From NCBI GenBank assembly GCA_934481325.1, contig CAKSPL010000060.1, positions 1 to 7,379 of the forward strand: DNA of 7,379 bases, written 5' to 3'. The translations under genes were made by a program, and so were the position numbers. Below are positions 5,388 through 7,379 of this stretch, piece after piece. Within the stretch, counting starts at the first letter, position 1, and each line of letters begins with the position of its first letter. This stretch comes from an uncultured Eubacteriales bacterium. Its GTDB lineage: Bacteria > Bacillota > Clostridia > Oscillospirales > CAG-272. The notes under the pieces are model-generated. The model worked only from the letters and a program-made list of their open reading frames with translations, ran no database searches and had not been told where the DNA came from.

Positions 5388-6395
5388 TCAAAGGAGCCGG
5401 ATGCCGGCTTCGGCAAGGGCAAGCACCGTTTCCTCGTCCCATACCGAGCACTGCACCTCCCCGATATGCGCACAGCCGAGAATCAGCATACAAAGGCGGG
5501 ACTGCCCGATGCCGCCCCCGACGGTCAGCGGCAGCTTTCCGCTTTGCAGCAGTCGGTGAAACGGCAGGCTTCGCCGCTCCTCGCACCCGGCAAGCGTCAG
5601 CTGGCGATCCAGCGATTCTTCGTCTACGCGGATCCCCATTGAGGAAATTTCCAGCGCGCGGGAAAGCGTTTCGTCCCAAAAGAAAAGATCGCAGTTCAGC
5701 TCCCAATCGTCATAGTCCGGGGCTCTGCCGCTGTGGGGCTTGCCGGAGCGGAGCGCACCGCCGATCTGCATCACGCACGCGGTGGGATGCTCCTTCACGA
5801 AAAGATTTTCGCGCTCCTCGGGTGTGAACGCCGGGTAAAGATCCTCCAGCTCCTGCGCCGTGATAAAAGCCACCTCGGGGGACAGCACGGTGCGCAGTTG
5901 GGGATAGCGCACGCGCAATTGCTCCGCCGTATTGCAGATTGCGCGCACGATTGCCCGCACTGTCAGCGAGAGAAACTCAAGATTCCGGTTTTCCCTTGTA
6001 ATGACCTTTTCCCAATCCCATTGATCCACGTAAACCGAATGGACGTTGTCCGGCACCTCGTCCCGCCGGATGGCGTTCATATCGGTATACAGTCCGTTTC
6101 CCACCGTAAAGCCGTAGCGTGCCAGTGCCAGCCGTTTCCATTTGGCAAGCGAGTGAACCACCTCCGCCTCCACGCCGATGGCGGGAATGTCAAACCGCAC
6201 GGGCCGTTCGGTGCCGCTTAAGTTGTCGTTGATGCCGGATGCCTCGGTCACAAAAAGCGGCGCGGAAACGCGTTTGAGATTCAGCGCGGCAGAAAATTCA
6301 GATTGAAAGATCGATTTGATGTGCGCAATGGCACGCTGAGTATCGTAAGCATCGAGTACCGAACGGTATCCGGGGGGGATTGTGATGCGATTCAC
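5388..6395 (-). CDS. asnA: Aspartate-ammonia ligase (asparagine synthetase A)
   Basis: AsnA makes asparagine from aspartate, ammonia and ATP in the cytoplasm through an aspartyl-AMP intermediate. Its fold is related to class II aminoacyl-tRNA synthetases. The 335-residue product matches the usual length (330 in Escherichia coli). Family motifs are present in order: SGTERPVRFDIP (60-71), VHSLAKWKRLAL (80-91), YTDMNAIRRDE (103-113), HSVYVDQWDWEK (119-130), RAPDYDDW (224-231), SSMGIRVD (251-258) and the C-terminal GGGIGQSRLCMLIL (293-306). The start is GTG at 6395-6393, chosen because AGGAGG lies just upstream and the family N-terminus begins there. A consensus promoter precedes it; the leader of about 45 bases is too short for a T-box. 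Single-gene unit, divergent from nadE. Confidence 0.98.
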   Translation of the reverse strand: MNRITIPPGYRSVLDAYDTQRAIAHIKSIFQSEFSAALNLKRVSAPLFVTEASGINDNLSGTERPVRFDIPAIGVEAEVVHSLAKWKRLALARYGFTVGNGLYTDMNAIRRDEVPDNVHSVYVDQWDWEKVITRENRNLEFLSLTVRAIVRAICNTAEQLRVRYPQLRTVLSPEVAFITAQELEDLYPAFTPEERENLFVKEHPTACVMQIGGALRSGKPHSGRAPDYDDWELNCDLFFWDETLSRALEISSMGIRVDEESLDRQLTLAGCEERRSLPFHRLLQSGKLPLTVGGGIGQSRLCMLILGCAHIGEVQCSVWDEETVLALAEAGIRLL

Positions 6396-6446
6396 GATAT
6401 TTTCCTCCTTTTTTCGTCCATTTCCCCGGTGGGGATTCTTGCTTTT

Positions 6447-6475
6447 ATTATATTCCTAAAATGCAGGATTGTCAA
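6447..6475 (-). promoter_or_regulatory. Consensus promoter of asnA
   Basis: On the minus strand TTGACA (6475-6470) and TATAAT (6452-6447) are separated by exactly 17 bases, a perfect sigma-A consensus. Transcription would start near 6440. The short leader contains a small stem, TCCCC/GGGGA, before the ribosome binding site. No operator-like palindrome is seen, so expression may be largely constitutive. Confidence 0.92.
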
Positions 6476-6518
6476 TATAAAATTGCAAATTTTGTGTGCG
6501 GGGAAAAATATCTTTTCC

Positions 6519-6547
6519 TTGCATTTTCTGCCCGGATGTGGTAAAAT
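6519..6547 (+). promoter_or_regulatory. Promoter of nadE
   Basis: TTGCAT (6519-6524) and TAAAAT (6542-6547) are spaced 17 bases apart, and TGG just before the -10 gives an extended -10. It lies about 40 bases before the nadE ATG. I see no NrtR- or NadR-type palindrome that I could defend. Confidence 0.75.
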
Positions 6548-6586
6548 ATATAAAAAGCACTTTCTGCTCGGAAAGGATGAAGAAAT

Positions 6587-7379
6587 ATGAAGGATATTTT
6601 ACGCGTAGGGGTTGCCGTTCCCGCACTCCGCGTGGGGGACGTGACCTATAACCTCGGCGAAATCGAAAAACAGCTGAATACCGCGGCGGCGGCAGGCGTT
6701 TCGGTGCTTGCCTTCCCGGAATTGGCAATTCCGGGCTACACCTGCGGGGATCTTTTTTGCTCCGAGGCGTTGCTTGCCCGGGTGGAAAAAGCCCTGACCG
6801 CACTTGCCGCAAAGGTGCCGGAGGGGATGCTGGTGGCAGTGGGTGCGCCGCTTCTCGCCGGCGGACAGCTGTTCAACTGCGGGGTGGTTCTCTCGGGCGG
6901 AAAAATCGTGGGCGCGGTGCCGAAAACCTTTATTCCCAACTATGCCGAATTTTATGAGCGGCGGTGGTTTTCCTCCGCGCGGGATCTGAAAACCGACACG
7001 CTGTCCGTCGGGGGGCAGACCTTCCCCATCGGGGCGGATTTGATTTTCCGCACGCCGGGCGGCACCGCGGTAGCTTTGGAGGTCTGCGAGGATTTCTGGG
7101 CTCCGCTCCCGCCGAGTACCTTTCTGGCGATGAACGGGGCGGAGGTGCTGATTAACCTTTCCGCCAGCAACGAAACCGTGCAAAAGCGCGCCTACCGCAG
7201 GGACCTGGCACTGCAACAGTCCGCCCGCACCCTCTCGGCATATCTTTATACCAGCTCGGGTGCCGACGAATCCACCAGTGACCTGATCTTTTCGGGGCAC
7301 GGAATGATTACGCTTTCCGGCACGATGGTGGCGGAAAACAGAAACTATATCGACAAGGACTACACGATGTTTGCGGACC
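6587..7379 (+). CDS. nadE: Glutamine-dependent NAD+ synthetase, N-terminal part (runs off the window)
   Basis: NadE converts nicotinic acid adenine dinucleotide to NAD+, the last step of NAD synthesis. The glutamine-using form has an N-terminal nitrilase-type glutaminase that supplies ammonia to a C-terminal synthetase. The 264 visible codons are open throughout and cover most of the glutaminase domain. The nitrilase catalytic triad is present: Glu45 in FPELAIPGYTCGDLF, Lys113 in VPKTFIPNYAEFYE and Cys167 in LEVCEDFW, spaced as in this enzyme family. Full-length relatives are about 640 residues, so the synthetase domain lies beyond the window. The ATG at 6587 follows GAAAGGA (6571-6577). It diverges from asnA across a 191-base region with promoters in both directions. 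A stand-alone nitrilase is possible but unlikely, given the NadE-type motifs. Confidence 0.93.
   Translation, partial: MKDILRVGVAVPALRVGDVTYNLGEIEKQLNTAAAAGVSVLAFPELAIPGYTCGDLFCSEALLARVEKALTALAAKVPEGMLVAVGAPLLAGGQLFNCGVVLSGGKIVGAVPKTFIPNYAEFYERRWFSSARDLKTDTLSVGGQTFPIGADLIFRTPGGTAVALEVCEDFWAPLPPSTFLAMNGAEVLINLSASNETVQKRAYRRDLALQQSARTLSAYLYTSSGADESTSDLIFSGHGMITLSGTMVAENRNYIDKDYTMFAD

Noticed and set aside
6396..6446. A T-box or other riboswitch in the asnA leader
   Set aside because: The predicted leader is about 45 bases with only a small stem, too short for a T-box with specifier loop and antiterminator.

Overview
The window looks like chromosomal DNA from a spore-forming, fairly GC-rich Clostridia-type Firmicute, probably from the Oscillospiraceae/Ruminococcaceae side. 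The evidence is a full-length spoIIE sporulation phosphatase gene, a consensus Spo0A box, AGGAGG-type ribosome binding sites, TTGACA/TATAAT promoters, and hairpin repeats of a kind I associate with gut Oscillospirales genomes. That last association is from memory and was not checked.

Layout. (1) Bases 1-405 hold the first five codons of a leftward gene, then about 390 bases of non-coding repeats: an 84-base tandem duplication and one copy (A) of an 82-base hairpin repeat. (2) Bases 406-1944 are an accessory-looking cassette of visibly lower GC. It has a leftward XRE-type repressor gene and, divergently, two overlapping genes for small membrane proteins that both end in a SHOCT-like tail. The 110-base divergent region has a consensus promoter and two related 12-base palindromes, each overlapping a -10 element. 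(3) Bases 1945-2227 hold a strong terminator, an inverted second copy (B) of the 82-base repeat, and two more hairpins. (4) Bases 2228-4555 are spoIIE, leftward. (5) Bases 4556-4858 are a divergent regulatory region with a perfect 0A box and an extended -10 promoter. (6) Bases 4859-5323 encode a SLOG/DUF1273 (YpsA-like) protein. It is separated by a perfect 42-base palindromic two-way terminator from leftward asnA (5388-6395). (7) From 6587 to the end runs the N-terminal glutaminase part of a glutamine-dependent NAD+ synthetase (nadE). It diverges from asnA, and both have good promoters.

How the genes fit together. spoIIE, the SLOG gene, asnA and nadE look like ordinary resident genes in separate transcription units: forespore sigma-F activation, an unknown nucleotide- or ligand-binding role, asparagine synthesis and NAD synthesis. 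The part that stands out is the cassette at 406-1944. It is a self-contained regulator plus membrane-protein module with its own operators and terminator, flanked by inverted copies of one repeat. Its function cannot be read from the sequence. It is the best candidate here for an undescribed system.
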